A DNA stretch of 64,000 nt from Planctomycetaceae bacterium (lineage in GTDB: Bacteria > Planctomycetota > Planctomycetia > Planctomycetales > Planctomycetaceae). The position numbers and the translations under genes are program-made. Where the stretch lies: the NCBI GenBank assembly GCA_021732995.1, contig JAKFWA010000051.1, positions 62,001 to 126,000 on the forward strand, written 5' to 3'. Of this stretch, positions 24,427 to 34,297 are shown one piece after another (the stretch's first letter is position 1; each line of letters begins with the position of its first letter). Under the pieces are notes generated by a model. That model was given only the letters and a program-made list of their open reading frames with translations. It searched no databases and was not told the origin of the DNA.

Positions 24427-24467
24427 ACTCTGCAGTGCAAAGTATCCGGGGCGGAGAACTTCGTCAA
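24427..24467 (-). promoter_or_regulatory. promoter with operator-like motif, site 1
   Basis: On the minus strand a -35-like TTGACG (24462-24467) and a -10-like TACTTT (24439-24444) are exactly 17 bases apart. The operator-like motif (24427-24443) overlaps the -10. It matches site 2 at 23310 with one mismatch. Binding here would block the polymerase, giving negative autoregulation of the membrane protein-regulator pair. Confidence 0.72.
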
Positions 24468-24502
24468 TGAGGATCTCGAAGAGGTGACGCCGGGTGCATC
24501 GC

Positions 24503-27500
24503 CTAGCGGTTGATGCCCAGCAGTGAGCTGAATTGCTGAGAGCTCATATCACGCGAGCCGAAGCGAGGCTCGAACGAGATCGCGGCGCCGTAACTGTCCT
24601 TGCTCGGGTCGAAGCTGCCACCGATGTGGAAGAGCCAGTCGGCACCGGCGCGGGTCAGCGTCAGCGACTGACCGCGGTTCATGTTCTCTTCAATATCGTA
24701 CGCCGTGCTGGCGGTCGCGATCCATTTGGGGCTCAGCAGGTAGCTGGCACTGGCGGTGAGGATCGTGCTGTCGAGCGTCTGGCCGGCTTTCACCTGCCGG
24801 ACACCAACATAGATGCTGCCGCGTTCTGGTCGTTGGGTAAGGATGCCTGCATGCCAGAGTTGCTGGCCGCCATCGAAGGTGTCGTAGAGAGCTCCCGCGA
24901 GGAATGTCGTGCGGTCTCCGAGCAGCCAGCTATAGCGGGCTGACAGTAGCCCGAAGTCTTCGCCGTAGTTGTTCTGATCAGGACGGGGGAAGAATGACGC
25001 TTCCAGATCCAGCGTCATCCAGTCGCGAATGCGTTCACGACCGGGCGCTCCGACTTTGGTCTGCAGGCGATGACGCCAACCGAGACGTAGCACGTTCATG
25101 TCGTCGACGAGTTCGTGATACGGCACGCTGACGAGATCTCCAGCACCCGAGCGAATTGCGTACGCGCGCGGATCGAGATAACCCGGCAGTGTGCCGCCGT
25201 AAGTGTTTGTGAGGAATCGCTGACGGAACCGTTCCTGAGCGTCGTCATCGAATTCGTTGTACTGCGCGATCGAGGTGATGGCTTCGCTGGCTCGTGTGTA
25301 CGAGTAGTCGAAGTCGAAGATCATCTTGTGAGCGAGACCGTTGAGATTAAAGATGCGGTTGCGGACGTACGGGAATGCTCGCCACATCGTGAGGCTGCCA
25401 CGCACGCCGCCAGTGCCCACGATGCGATCCAATTCGTTGCCCGTCAGGTCTTCGCTCCAGTAGGCCGCTTCACCGCGCAAGTATGGCGAGAACACCAACG
25501 GGCCCAGATTCAGCGGTGCCGCCAGTTCGTGCCGCGACATCGCCACGGCTCCCTGCGACGGACTGACGTACGGCAGCGGGTTGAACACATCGCGAGGATC
25601 ACCCGGTGCATCGGCAGGATTCAGGCTGCCGTAACCGGCGGACGTGTGGTTGGTCCACGTGAGCCAGCCATCGAGTAGCGGCTGACTGAGACCGTACAGA
25701 TCACCCTTCGGCAGCCACTGCGTGTTGTTTTCGAATTCGTTGACCTGCGGACGTCCGAGAACACCCCAGCTCCAGTTCGAATCAAAGTTCTGCTGAGCAT
25801 ACAGCAGCGTTTCGTTGTCCTTGTCGCGGTCGAACTCGTTCTCGTAGTAGCTCTCCAGGAAGTTGCGGTCGCTCACGTAGCCCAGTTCGGCGTTCACAAA
25901 GAGGTCCTGATCCAGGAACTCATGGCGATGTCGCAAGAAGATACGCCCACGATTCGGATCATGTGGCTCCAGATCCTGACGGTCCAGGCCCATCGTGTCG
26001 CGACCATCATCGTGCACGTAGTAGCCCAGATACTCGGCGCGATGGCGATCGTTCATGCCGAACATGTCCGAGCCTTGATAGGTCCCTTCCAGTCCGATAC
26101 CCGGCCCGCGGCGGCCATAGATGTCGAGCATCAGGCCCATCTGCAGACCTTCGGGAGTATCTCTGCCAAACAGATGGAATGGATTCCACACGGTCTGCAG
26201 CGAGGGCCCGAAGATATTGTCCGACTTGGCAGCAACCTTGGTAATCGGAAGGTGAGGATTTTCAGCCGGACTGCTGATATAGGGCAAATATCCGACCGGT
26301 GTATCTTCGATATAAAAGGTACTTTCGAGCGTGGTGATCCAGTTGATCACGCCATCGTCGTGCTCGCCTGTTACCGGGTCCGTCCAGCCACCGTTAGCAT
26401 GCACGATCGGATTTACAATCCGCGGCTCGAAGAAGATATCACTCGACTCCAGCCGATATCCCGGCTTGCCGAAATAGCTACCGGACAGCCACGCGCCTTG
26501 TGCGTGATATGTGCCTGGATTCAGCTGTCGAATGCGATTCGCGCGGATGCGAATCGGAGTCTCAATGCCCGGCATGCGCATCTTGACATCGGCATCAATC
26601 AGCAAAGCGCGCGTCTCACGCACATCGTAGTAGGCCTGTTGTGCGCGCAGCGTTTTATCCCCCTGACGGATAACGATATTACCTTCGAGGTATACCTGCA
26701 GAGGGGCGGTATGATTTTGATACCGTTCCCCAATCTGAGTGAGATTTTCGACGTCGGTGGGTTCGGTCCAGACCACCATGCTGTCGGCTGCCAGTTCGAT
26801 CGCGTTGGGATCAGGGCGACCATCGGGCTGCGGTGAGTCCACATTCAGTTTGATACCGCCACTCAGGATGGCGATCTGCTCGGCGGGAGTTGAGTTCGTC
26901 GAACGCTCGGTTTGCGCGGAGAATGGTTGAGCTGATCTCGCCGAAATTCGCACACGCCGTAGGACACCCTGTGGCGGAAGGATCATCAGATTCTGGAAAC
27001 CGTTGCCGTCAGACGGAAGCTCGACCAAGCCGTTGTCTTGGTTGAACTGGCTGGCCGATGCGCGTCGCCTTTGAGTGGCTTCCTGCAGCAGGGGGTCGTT
27101 GAGTGGCTGTTGATACTCGCGCGGCCAGCGCGCGTTGTAGGTCACTCCGGTTTCCGACCAGACCTGCAAATAGGTGTGTGGGTACTGCTGAGTGCTCTGA
27201 GGGGATTCAACGCGTGCGTCGTTCTTGAGATAGATCTCGACGAGTCGACGGCCATCGACCTGACTTTCCCAGACAACCATTTCCTGAGCGGTCATGATCG
27301 TGTCGCCGTGCTCAACGCGGCAGTGGCCGCGCATGACGGAGATGATCGTGTTGTCTTCTTTCATCCGCTGCGTGTAGTCGGCGGAGATCTTCGTGGTCTT
27401 CGTCTGTGGGATGCCCAGCCGAATCGGTTCCTGAGCGACCATCCACGTGCGCACCGTGAGCGCAGCCAAAACGCAAAGCGCGAATTGGACCACAAACTTC

Positions 27501-27532
27501 CAGCGGAGGCGGCTGCGCAGACGGGCTGTCAC
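24503..27532 (-). CDS. LptD-like LPS assembly outer-membrane protein
   Basis: I start at GTG 27532, five bases after GGAG and directly before a good signal peptide (RLRWKFVVQFALCVLAAL). The frame continues to a TTG at 27607. The product has about 1009 residues. The first part (about 40-380) is OstA/LptA-like beta-jellyroll sequence, with IIVSVMRGHCRVEHG-type and NIVIRQGDKTLRAQQAYYDV segments. The rest matches an LptD barrel: YLPYISSPAENPHLPI, YGRRGPGIGLEGTYQG, FLRHRHEFLDQDLFVNAELG, alternating hydrophobic strands to the end. LptD inserts LPS into the outer membrane. It is nearly 30 percent larger than the E. coli protein. It is a single minus-strand gene. Confidence 0.82.
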   Translation of the reverse strand: MTARLRSRLRWKFVVQFALCVLAALTVRTWMVAQEPIRLGIPQTKTTKISADYTQRMKEDNTIISVMRGHCRVEHGDTIMTAQEMVVWESQVDGRRLVEIYLKNDARVESPQSTQQYPHTYLQVWSETGVTYNARWPREYQQPLNDPLLQEATQRRRASASQFNQDNGLVELPSDGNGFQNLMILPPQGVLRRVRISARSAQPFSAQTERSTNSTPAEQIAILSGGIKLNVDSPQPDGRPDPNAIELAADSMVVWTEPTDVENLTQIGERYQNHTAPLQVYLEGNIVIRQGDKTLRAQQAYYDVRETRALLIDADVKMRMPGIETPIRIRANRIRQLNPGTYHAQGAWLSGSYFGKPGYRLESSDIFFEPRIVNPIVHANGGWTDPVTGEHDDGVINWITTLESTFYIEDTPVGYLPYISSPAENPHLPITKVAAKSDNIFGPSLQTVWNPFHLFGRDTPEGLQMGLMLDIYGRRGPGIGLEGTYQGSDMFGMNDRHRAEYLGYYVHDDGRDTMGLDRQDLEPHDPNRGRIFLRHRHEFLDQDLFVNAELGYVSDRNFLESYYENEFDRDKDNETLLYAQQNFDSNWSWGVLGRPQVNEFENNTQWLPKGDLYGLSQPLLDGWLTWTNHTSAGYGSLNPADAPGDPRDVFNPLPYVSPSQGAVAMSRHELAAPLNLGPLVFSPYLRGEAAYWSEDLTGNELDRIVGTGGVRGSLTMWRAFPYVRNRIFNLNGLAHKMIFDFDYSYTRASEAITSIAQYNEFDDDAQERFRQRFLTNTYGGTLPGYLDPRAYAIRSGAGDLVSVPYHELVDDMNVLRLGWRHRLQTKVGAPGRERIRDWMTLDLEASFFPRPDQNNYGEDFGLLSARYSWLLGDRTTFLAGALYDTFDGGQQLWHAGILTQRPERGSIYVGVRQVKAGQTLDSTILTASASYLLSPKWIATASTAYDIEENMNRGQSLTLTRAGADWLFHIGGSFDPSKDSYGAAISFEPRFGSRDMSSQQFSSLLGINR

Positions 27533-27712
27533 AGTCACTCCGGTGGTGCTGAGGTGAAAGTCGGACAGAAACGAGAAGACATCGGCTGATTCCGTTCGCC
27601 GCGCCAAAGTGGCAATGGGGAAGAGGCTCCGCCTCTGACCACGAAAGGATCGGGACTCTACGCCCGCCTCAAAAATCGGGCAATACGGAGGCTGAACACC
27701 CTTGTTTCGCTG

Positions 27713-28747
27713 CTATTCCAGCCACTCGGCGACCTGCGGAGCGAAATACGTGAGAATGATGTCCGCACCCGCACGGCGGATGCCGATCAGCGTTTCCATG
27801 ACAGCAGCACGCTCTTCGAGCCACCCAGCCTTGGCCGCTGACTTGATCATCAGGTACTCGCCGCTGACTTGGTAAGCTGCGACGGGCAGGTGGGTTGCGT
27901 CACGCAGCGTGCGGATGATGTCCAGATAAGGACCGGCTGGCTTCACGAGCACAATATCCGCACCTTCCGACTCGTCGAGTTCCAGCTCTCGCAGGGCTTC
28001 GCGGACGTTCGCCGGGTCCATCTGATAGGTCTGCTTGTCCTTCGGGATGGGCTTGGAACCGCTGGCTTTGGGGGCGGAATCAAGAGCTCCGCGGAACGGT
28101 CCATAGAACGCGGACGCGTACTTGGCCGTGTAGGACATGATCGAAACGTCTGTGAATCCGACGTCGTCCAGCACCTGCCGGATGGCGCCAACTCGGCCGT
28201 CCATCATGTCGCTGGGAGCGACAATGTCAGCTCCGGCTTGAGCGTGCGTGATGGCCTGCTCGCAGAGCATCGCGATCGTTTCGTCATTCAGAATGACGCC
28301 TTCATCCGACACGATGCCATCGTGTCCGTCGATGTTATAGGGGTCGAGTGCGATATCAGTGATAACGCACGTGTCTGGGCACGCGGCTTTGATGCGGCGA
28401 ATGACTTCGGGAATCAGCCCCTTGCCGTTGGCGGCTTCCGTACCCGTTTCGTTTTTCAGTTTGTCGTCGATCTTGGGAAACACGACGACCTTATCGATCC
28501 CGAGTTTCGCCGCGCGTTTGACCTCTTTGACCAGTCCCTTCAGGGACCACCGAGTCTGCCCCGGCATCGACGAGATCGGCGTGTCCTCGGCGTCCGAATG
28601 CACGAACAGCGGGTAGACCAATTGAGCTGGATCGAGTCGCGTTTCGCGAACCATGTTGCGCAACGCCGGAGTGCGGCGGTTGCGACGGGGTCGGGAAGGA
28701 AGTTCCAGGGTCGGGGCGAGTTCTTCAAAGTCAGCGTCGTCAGACAT
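27713..28747 (-). CDS. hemB: porphobilinogen synthase (ALA dehydratase)
   Basis: HemB condenses two 5-aminolevulinate molecules to porphobilinogen in heme synthesis. The 344-residue product has both catalytic lysines, Lys209 in SYTAKYASAFYGP and Lys269 in IVLVKPAGPYLD. The metal site segment reads DIALDPYNIDGHDG (131-144). Zinc-type enzymes have cysteines here; the Asp pattern marks the magnesium/potassium-dependent class seen in Pseudomonas and Bradyrhizobium. The N-terminus has the extended arm RRNRRTPALRNMVRETRL. It is single, minus strand, divergent from prmC. Confidence 0.96.
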   Translation of the reverse strand: MSDDADFEELAPTLELPSRPRRNRRTPALRNMVRETRLDPAQLVYPLFVHSDAEDTPISSMPGQTRWSLKGLVKEVKRAAKLGIDKVVVFPKIDDKLKNETGTEAANGKGLIPEVIRRIKAACPDTCVITDIALDPYNIDGHDGIVSDEGVILNDETIAMLCEQAITHAQAGADIVAPSDMMDGRVGAIRQVLDDVGFTDVSIMSYTAKYASAFYGPFRGALDSAPKASGSKPIPKDKQTYQMDPANVREALRELELDESEGADIVLVKPAGPYLDIIRTLRDATHLPVAAYQVSGEYLMIKSAAKAGWLEERAAVMETLIGIRRAGADIILTYFAPQVAEWLE

Positions 28748-29026
28748 GCGGGTCTTTCAATGGATGAATGCTGCGGCCGTTGGCGACAAATTGCATATCT
28801 AATTTCCTGCATCGATTTTGGAACAGCAAGGGCACGAGGACGGGATGGATTCAGCCGCGTTTCGGGACTGGTGACGAGCTGGTTCCGCACTTGCGCAGAT
28901 GGGTTCGAGTACTCTTGCCTCTAGAGTTTCGCTGCTCACCGCGCAGATTTGGGCGGAAAACCCTAGAATCAAGCCCTGCGGTCGTGCCTCCTGTGTCTGC
29001 ATCGGATCACAAAACGGAGTTTGCCT

Positions 29027-29917
29027 GTGTCGAGCGATGTGAAGTCCGCAGCCGCGAATCAGTCCTGGACGGTGCGGCGGGTCTTGGAATGGACCATCGA
29101 TCATCTCAAGAAGAGCGGCAGCGATACGCCTCGGCTGGACGCGGAGATTCTGCTGGCTCACGCGCGCGGCTGTCAGCGGATCAAGTTGTACGTCGACTAC
29201 GACGTCGAACTGGATGACGAGCACCGCGCGACGATGCGTGAGCTGGTGAAACGCCGGGCCAATCACGAGCCGGTCGCTTATCTGGTCGGGTTTCGCGAGT
29301 TCTTCGGACTTGAATTTGCCGTTCAAAAAGGCGTGCTGGTCCCGCGGCCGGACACGGAAACTCTGGTGGTGAAGGGACTAGAACTGGCCGGCGCTCTGAC
29401 CGAGCCGCGAGTTCTGGATCTTTGCACAGGCAGCGGCTGTGTGGCGGTCGCCATGGCGAAGAATGCTCCCAAAGCCACCTTCACGGCGGTCGAGATTGAT
29501 CCGGCGGTCCGCGATGTCGCTCAGAAGAATATTGAGAAGCACAGCCTCGGAGACCGCGTTGATCTGCTGCTGGGCGATTTGTTTGAACCTGTTGCGGGCC
29601 GCCAGTTTGAGGTCGTTATCAGCAACCCGCCTTATGTGCCGGACGCCGAGATCGCGACGCTGGACCCGGACGTGCGTTTGCATGAGCCGGAACTGGCCTT
29701 GCGGGGTGGAGCCGATGGGCTCGACATTGTCCGCAGAATCATCGGGCAGGCGGCAAACTTTCTGACGCCGGGTGGAGTAATCCTGCTGGAGATTTCGGGA
29801 GAGCAGGCGGAAACCGTCGTCGGGTTGTTCGCGGCGGCGGGCGGGTTTGAACCGGCTCGGATCGAGAAAGACCTGGCGGGGAAATCACGAGTCGTCTGGA
29901 CGCGCAAGGCCAGCTAG
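29027..29917 (+). CDS. prmC: release factor glutamine methyltransferase
   Basis: I start at GTG 29027, seven bases after GGAG; a TTG six bases earlier would be too close to that site. The 296-residue protein has the PrmC N-terminal helical domain (about 10-85), the SAM-binding motif LDLCTGSGCVAVAMA and the catalytic ISNPPYVP (NPPY), plus VLVPRPDTETLV, a PrmC hallmark. It methylates the GGQ glutamine of release factors RF1 and RF2. murA follows by 52 bases on the same strand. Confidence 0.95.
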   Translation: MSSDVKSAAANQSWTVRRVLEWTIDHLKKSGSDTPRLDAEILLAHARGCQRIKLYVDYDVELDDEHRATMRELVKRRANHEPVAYLVGFREFFGLEFAVQKGVLVPRPDTETLVVKGLELAGALTEPRVLDLCTGSGCVAVAMAKNAPKATFTAVEIDPAVRDVAQKNIEKHSLGDRVDLLLGDLFEPVAGRQFEVVISNPPYVPDAEIATLDPDVRLHEPELALRGGADGLDIVRRIIGQAANFLTPGGVILLEISGEQAETVVGLFAAAGGFEPARIEKDLAGKSRVVWTRKAS

Positions 29918-29969
29918 TGCGATTCTCACGCTCTGCAGGATGAAGTGAGCGCTCAAAAGGAGTCCAAGG

Positions 29970-31442
29970 ATGGACATGTTCGTGGTGCGGGGCGGGCGGC
30001 CGCTGCGAGGTCGCGTCAAAGTGGGCGGTGCGAAGAATGCCGCGCTGCCGATCATGGCCGGAGCCCTTATGGCCAATGGGCCAGTCGTTCTGCGTGACGT
30101 GCCGAACCTGGTTGACGTCTCGACGCTCGCCAGCCTGCTGACCACGCTGGGCATGTCTGTGCAACGGCACGCTGACGGCAGCCTGCACATGCACGTCACC
30201 GATGAAGAACCCATCGTCGCGGACTATGAACTGGTGAGAAAGATGCGCGCAAGCATCTGCGTGCTGGGACCGCTGCTGGCCAAACGCGGTCGTGCGTGCG
30301 TCTCGCTGCCCGGTGGTTGCAACATCGGTGACCGACCGATCGACCTGCACCTCAAAGGTCTGCAGGCGCTGGGTGCGAATATCTTTGTTGATCGAGGTTA
30401 CGTGATCGCCGAAGCGCGGAAGCTGCGCGGCGCGCGGATCTTTCTGGGTGGGTCATTCGGCAGTACGGTTACTGGTACCTGCAATGTGCTCGCGGCTGCG
30501 ACGCTCGCTCAGGGTACGACGCGCATTGAATCCGCGGCCTGCGAACCTGAAGTTGTGGACTTCGGCAACTTTCTGATTTCGATGGGCGCGCAGATCGAAG
30601 GCCTGGGAACGCCATTCCTGCGCATTGAAGGCGTCGAACAATTGCGCGGTGTCGATTATCAAATTATCCCTGACCGAATTGAAGCTGTGACATTGATGAT
30701 CGCGTCCGTGATGACGGGCGGAGATGTCACCGTCGAGAATCTGGACTTATCGCACCTCACCGCGATCCTGGAAAAGATGCAGGACCTCGGTATCCCGATG
30801 GAAACAATTACCGAAGGTGCGCAGCCGGGCCGCTGTCATGTACGTGTGCAATCGCCGACGTCGTTGAAATCTGCCGAGCTGTCCGCGCTCCCCTACCCCG
30901 GCATTCCGACCGACGTGCAGGCGCAGTTCATGTCGATGCTGGCTGTGGCGGATGGTATCAGCGTCGTGACTGACAAAGTCTTCCCCGATCGCTTCATGCA
31001 CGTGCCGGAACTCGTACGACTCGGAGCGAAGATTCATCGCGAAGGTCAAAGCGCAATTATCAATGGAGTATCCACTCTGCGCGGCGCCTGCGTGATGGCC
31101 TCCGATCTGCGAGCCAGCGCGGCTTTGGTACTCGCCGCAATGGCTGCCGATGGCGAGACCGTCGTGCGACGCATCTATCACCTGGATCGCGGCTATGACC
31201 ATCTGGAAGCGCGGTTGAATTCGCTCGGTGCGAGTATTCAACGCGTCGAAGACACTCCGGCGAACGTGCCGGAAAGTCTGCGGCTATGCGACATCTTCAG
31301 CCCGGTTCGGACGGGGCAAACGCTGGTGCTACCGAGCGGCAAGCAAGTCCGTATTGATGCCCCTCAACCCACGGAGGCATTGATCGAAGCCGGCCTGACG
31401 AGCGTCAGCAACACTCCTTCGCAGACAGAAGCAGCGAACTGA
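29970..31442 (+). CDS. murA: UDP-N-acetylglucosamine 1-carboxyvinyltransferase
   Basis: MurA transfers enolpyruvate from PEP to UDP-GlcNAc, the first committed step of peptidoglycan synthesis. It has Lys22 in GGAKNAALP, catalytic Cys117 in [16 protein letters not shown] (the fosfomycin target, present here), and [24 protein letters not shown] lies eight bases before the ATG. At 490 residues it is about 70 longer than E. coli MurA, mainly through a C-terminal extension after the usual end ([19 protein letters not shown] onward) that I do not recognise. It is relevant because peptidoglycan was long disputed in planctomycetes. It is probably cotranscribed with prmC. Confidence 0.96.
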   Translation: MDMFVVRGGRPLRGRVKVGGAKNAALPIMAGALMANGPVVLRDVPNLVDVSTLASLLTTLGMSVQRHADGSLHMHVTDEEPIVADYELVRKMRASICVLGPLLAKRGRACVSLPGGCNIGDRPIDLHLKGLQALGANIFVDRGYVIAEARKLRGARIFLGGSFGSTVTGTCNVLAAATLAQGTTRIESAACEPEVVDFGNFLISMGAQIEGLGTPFLRIEGVEQLRGVDYQIIPDRIEAVTLMIASVMTGGDVTVENLDLSHLTAILEKMQDLGIPMETITEGAQPGRCHVRVQSPTSLKSAELSALPYPGIPTDVQAQFMSMLAVADGISVVTDKVFPDRFMHVPELVRLGAKIHREGQSAIINGVSTLRGACVMASDLRASAALVLAAMAADGETVVRRIYHLDRGYDHLEARLNSLGASIQRVEDTPANVPESLRLCDIFSPVRTGQTLVLPSGKQVRIDAPQPTEALIEAGLTSVSNTPSQTEAAN

Positions 31443-31486
31443 TCTGACTGCGCTCCAGGCTCGATCAAGTCTTGAAAATTCGAGTC

Positions 31487-32740
31487 TCAACTGCCGATGA
31501 GCCATGCAGCCGGATTCTCGATGGCGTGGGCGAGCGTCTGTAGGAACTCAGCGGCGGGAGCTCCGTCGACGACGCGATGGTCGAAGGTCAGGCTTAACGA
31601 GAGGACGTCGCGCGGAACAATCCGATCGTCGGCGAGCACCACAGGTTCTCGACGCATGGCACCTACTCCGAGAATCGCACTCTCAGGTGTGTTGATGATA
31701 GGTGTAAACGTCTCAACGCCGAACCGACCGAGATTCGTGATTGTGAACGTTCCGCCGCGTAACTCATCGGGAGTCAGTTTACGAGCTGCAGCTCGGGATT
31801 TGATTTCTTCGAGTTTCCTGGAGACATCGGACAAACTCAGCTGCTGGACATCCCGGATGACGGGCACCAGCAGGCCCTGCGGAGTATCAACCGCGACGCC
31901 GATATGAACTTCCTCGGGCATGACGATCTGATCGTCTTCCCAGCGTGAGTTGAGCAACTCGTGTTTGGTCAGGGCAAGAGCGGTCAGCTTGATGAGCACT
32001 GCGGTTACCGTCGGGGCGGCGCCCGTTTTTGCAGCAGTGAACTGCTGACGCAGGTTCTGCAGATTGGTCGCATCGACGCGTCGTGTCAGCGTTACCGGTG
32101 CGGTTGTCTGCTGGCTGTTGACCATGCGGTCGGCGATTGTGCGGCGTAACGACGATGCGGCGACAACGCGGCCCGCAGATGTCTTTTTGTCCGGGGCAGT
32201 CAAGGCGGCGGAGAGCACGTCGCGTTCGCGGATGCGACCGCCCTTACCAGTTCCGGCTATTTGTGACAGGTCAACACCCAGCTCACTGGCGACTCGACGC
32301 GCGCGCGGTGACGACGGTGCTGAGTCGATCGTCTTCACAGTGGGCTTCATTGAGGATGCTTGTGAAGAGGCCGCCGACTGTTGAGCCTTGCGTTCAACCG
32401 GGTTGCCAGATTGAGGCGCCACCACCGCACCGGTCGGTGGTGCTTGCTGGGCTTTCACTGGTGCCGCCGGAGGTGTCGAGGACTCCGCAGCTTGTTTTGC
32501 CTTTGGTTCCAGATGACCGATGGTTTGTCCGACTTTGACGATGTCGCCGGGTTGAGGTCCATCCGGAAGCAGACGTAACGTGCCGGCGTCGAATGATTCG
32601 ATCTCCTGAGCCGCCTTCTCGCTCTCCAGGACGAACAGCATGTCGCCAGCGTTGATCCACTCACCGTCGCGTTTGAGCCATTCGGCAAACGTGCCTTCGT
32701 CCATCGACCAACCTAAACGTGGCACAGTGATTTCAATCAT
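31487..32740 (-). CDS. 2-oxoacid dehydrogenase E2 acyltransferase
   Basis: I start at MIEITVPRLGWSMDEG (32740), the canonical first strand of a lipoyl domain; the frame runs upstream without it. The 417-residue product has one lipoyl domain (1-78) with Lys42 in VLESEKAAQEIE, a Pro/Ala/Gln-rich linker, a peripheral subunit-binding domain (about 150-185: SPRARRVASELGVDLSQIAG) and a catalytic domain with FDHRVVDGAPAAEFL (His and Asp of HxxxDG). It is E2 of a pyruvate or branched-chain complex. It is alone here; the fused E1 at 48413 is the likely partner, and E3 is not in the window. Confidence 0.93.
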   Translation of the reverse strand: MIEITVPRLGWSMDEGTFAEWLKRDGEWINAGDMLFVLESEKAAQEIESFDAGTLRLLPDGPQPGDIVKVGQTIGHLEPKAKQAAESSTPPAAPVKAQQAPPTGAVVAPQSGNPVERKAQQSAASSQASSMKPTVKTIDSAPSSPRARRVASELGVDLSQIAGTGKGGRIRERDVLSAALTAPDKKTSAGRVVAASSLRRTIADRMVNSQQTTAPVTLTRRVDATNLQNLRQQFTAAKTGAAPTVTAVLIKLTALALTKHELLNSRWEDDQIVMPEEVHIGVAVDTPQGLLVPVIRDVQQLSLSDVSRKLEEIKSRAAARKLTPDELRGGTFTITNLGRFGVETFTPIINTPESAILGVGAMRREPVVLADDRIVPRDVLSLSLTFDHRVVDGAPAAEFLQTLAHAIENPAAWLIGS

Positions 32741-32906
32741 GATGAAGTTCAGGTTCCTGGGCACATGAAGTACGTTCGTCGCATACGCAGCAGTCACTCG
32801 CCGACCACGGAATCTCTGTTTGAAGATTTATGCTCGGCTGGTCAACTCAGTGATGCGTTTTTTGCTCAGGAACGTGATCGACTAATGCTTTCCGGCGGGT
32901 TTGTGG

Positions 32907-32960
32907 ATCATCGGGCTGAACACTGAGTGCATTGAGTAGACAGCCTCACATCCCGATGAT
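32907..32960. repeat. 9-bp inverted arms between E2 and glycosyltransferase genes
   Basis: ATCATCGGG (32907-32915) and CCCGATGAT (32952-32960) pair perfectly across 36 bases in the divergent gap between the E2 gene and the glycosyltransferase gene. It could be an operator pair or leader stem. No other evidence. Confidence 0.35.
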
Positions 32961-33038
32961 GTCCGTGAGCGTGATCTATTCAAGATGAGTTGCAGACTTC
33001 AGAGATCGCCCCACTCGTGCAGCAAGTCGAGAGGCCAG

Positions 33039-34148
33039 ATGATTCGAGTTCTCTTATTGATTCCCACACTGGATCGCAGCGGCGCAGAGAAGCAACTGAC
33101 GTTGCTGGCGTCGGGCCTGCCCCGGGATGAGTTTCAGGTGGAGGTCGCTGCACTGACCCGCGGTGGACCGTATGCCGACACGCTCACTGAGCATGGCGTT
33201 CCGGTCACGGTGATCGGCAAAAAATGGAAGTTCGATCCTTTCGCCTATCGACGCCTCAAGGAGTTTGTGGGCGAAAAACAGCCGGATATTTTGCATACCT
33301 GGCTCTTCGCCGCGAATGCTTACGGTCGCTTGCTGGTCGGACACGCCGACCGTCCGAAAGTGATCGTCTCAGAACGCTGCGTCGATACCTGGAAGAAAGA
33401 CTGGCAACTGTGGTTCGATCGCAGATTGATTGATCGCACGGCGAAGTTGATTGGTAACTCGCAGGCGGTCGTTGATTTCTATCGAGAACTCGGAGTTCCC
33501 GCGGATCGCACGGTGGCGATTCGCAATGGCATCGAACCGCTGCCTCCGCCGAGTCGCTCCCGCGAGTCGATGTTGGCGGAATTCAATATCCCGGCCAACG
33601 CCCGCGTTGTGACTTACATCGGTCGACTGGCGAAGCAAAAGCGGCTGCAGGATCTGCTGTGGGCCTTCGCGTTGCTCAGGAACTGCGCCGACCATGAGGT
33701 CTATTTCCTGATCGTTGGCAACGGACCCGAGCGGACCGCCGATGAGCAGTTCTCGCAGCGTGTTGGATACCACGACTACGTGCGGTTCGTCGGCCATCGT
33801 TCAGATGTCAGTGAGATCCTGAACGCGACCGATGTTTTCTGGATGGCCAGTGAATTTGAAGGTCAGTCCAACAGTCTGATGGAAGCCATGTCCGTCGGTC
33901 GCCCGGTGGTCGTCAGCGATATCTCCGCCAATCGCGAGCTGGTGGATCACGAGGTCACCGGCCTGGTTGTGCCGATGGGTGATCGACCAGCCTACACGCA
34001 TGCCACCTGGCGGCTGCTGTCCAATCCCGAACATGCCGAACGGTTTGGCCGCGCTGCCGCTGAAAAGATGCGCACGGAATTCAGTGTCGCGCGCATGATT
34101 AACGACCATGCGGCCGTCTACCGCGAAGTTGCTGGCACGGGCGGCTGA
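33039..34148 (+). CDS. GT4-family glycosyltransferase
   Basis: I start at MIRVLLLIPTLDRSGAEKQL (33039), the natural start of the GT-B N-domain, with GAGAGG upstream. The 369-residue protein has the donor-domain segments VVTYIGRLAKQKRLQDLLWA, FLIVGNGPERTADEQF, VRFVGHRSDVSEILNATDVF and EFEGQSNSLMEAMSVGRPVV with the E-x7-E motif. It moves a sugar from a nucleotide donor to a polysaccharide or lipid acceptor at the inner face of the membrane. Acceptor unknown. It is a single plus-strand gene. Confidence 0.93.
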   Translation: MIRVLLLIPTLDRSGAEKQLTLLASGLPRDEFQVEVAALTRGGPYADTLTEHGVPVTVIGKKWKFDPFAYRRLKEFVGEKQPDILHTWLFAANAYGRLLVGHADRPKVIVSERCVDTWKKDWQLWFDRRLIDRTAKLIGNSQAVVDFYRELGVPADRTVAIRNGIEPLPPPSRSRESMLAEFNIPANARVVTYIGRLAKQKRLQDLLWAFALLRNCADHEVYFLIVGNGPERTADEQFSQRVGYHDYVRFVGHRSDVSEILNATDVFWMASEFEGQSNSLMEAMSVGRPVVVSDISANRELVDHEVTGLVVPMGDRPAYTHATWRLLSNPEHAERFGRAAAEKMRTEFSVARMINDHAAVYREVAGTGG

Positions 34149-34297
34149 CGTAACGCTGACAGTATCGGGTTTGCCACTTGTCGCGATTCATCATGCCGAC
34201 CGCTTGCACTGGAGTGTGGGCTCAGTTCCGCAGTGGTAGGATCAGACCGGTTTGAGTTACCTCGCGTCGCGCTCCGTTCTCATTGGGAGGGTTGCTC

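Noticed and set aside
25922-26836. 304-codon plus-strand frame inside the lptD-like gene
   Set aside because: Lies wholly within LptD barrel sequence and has no signal, domain or ribosome site.
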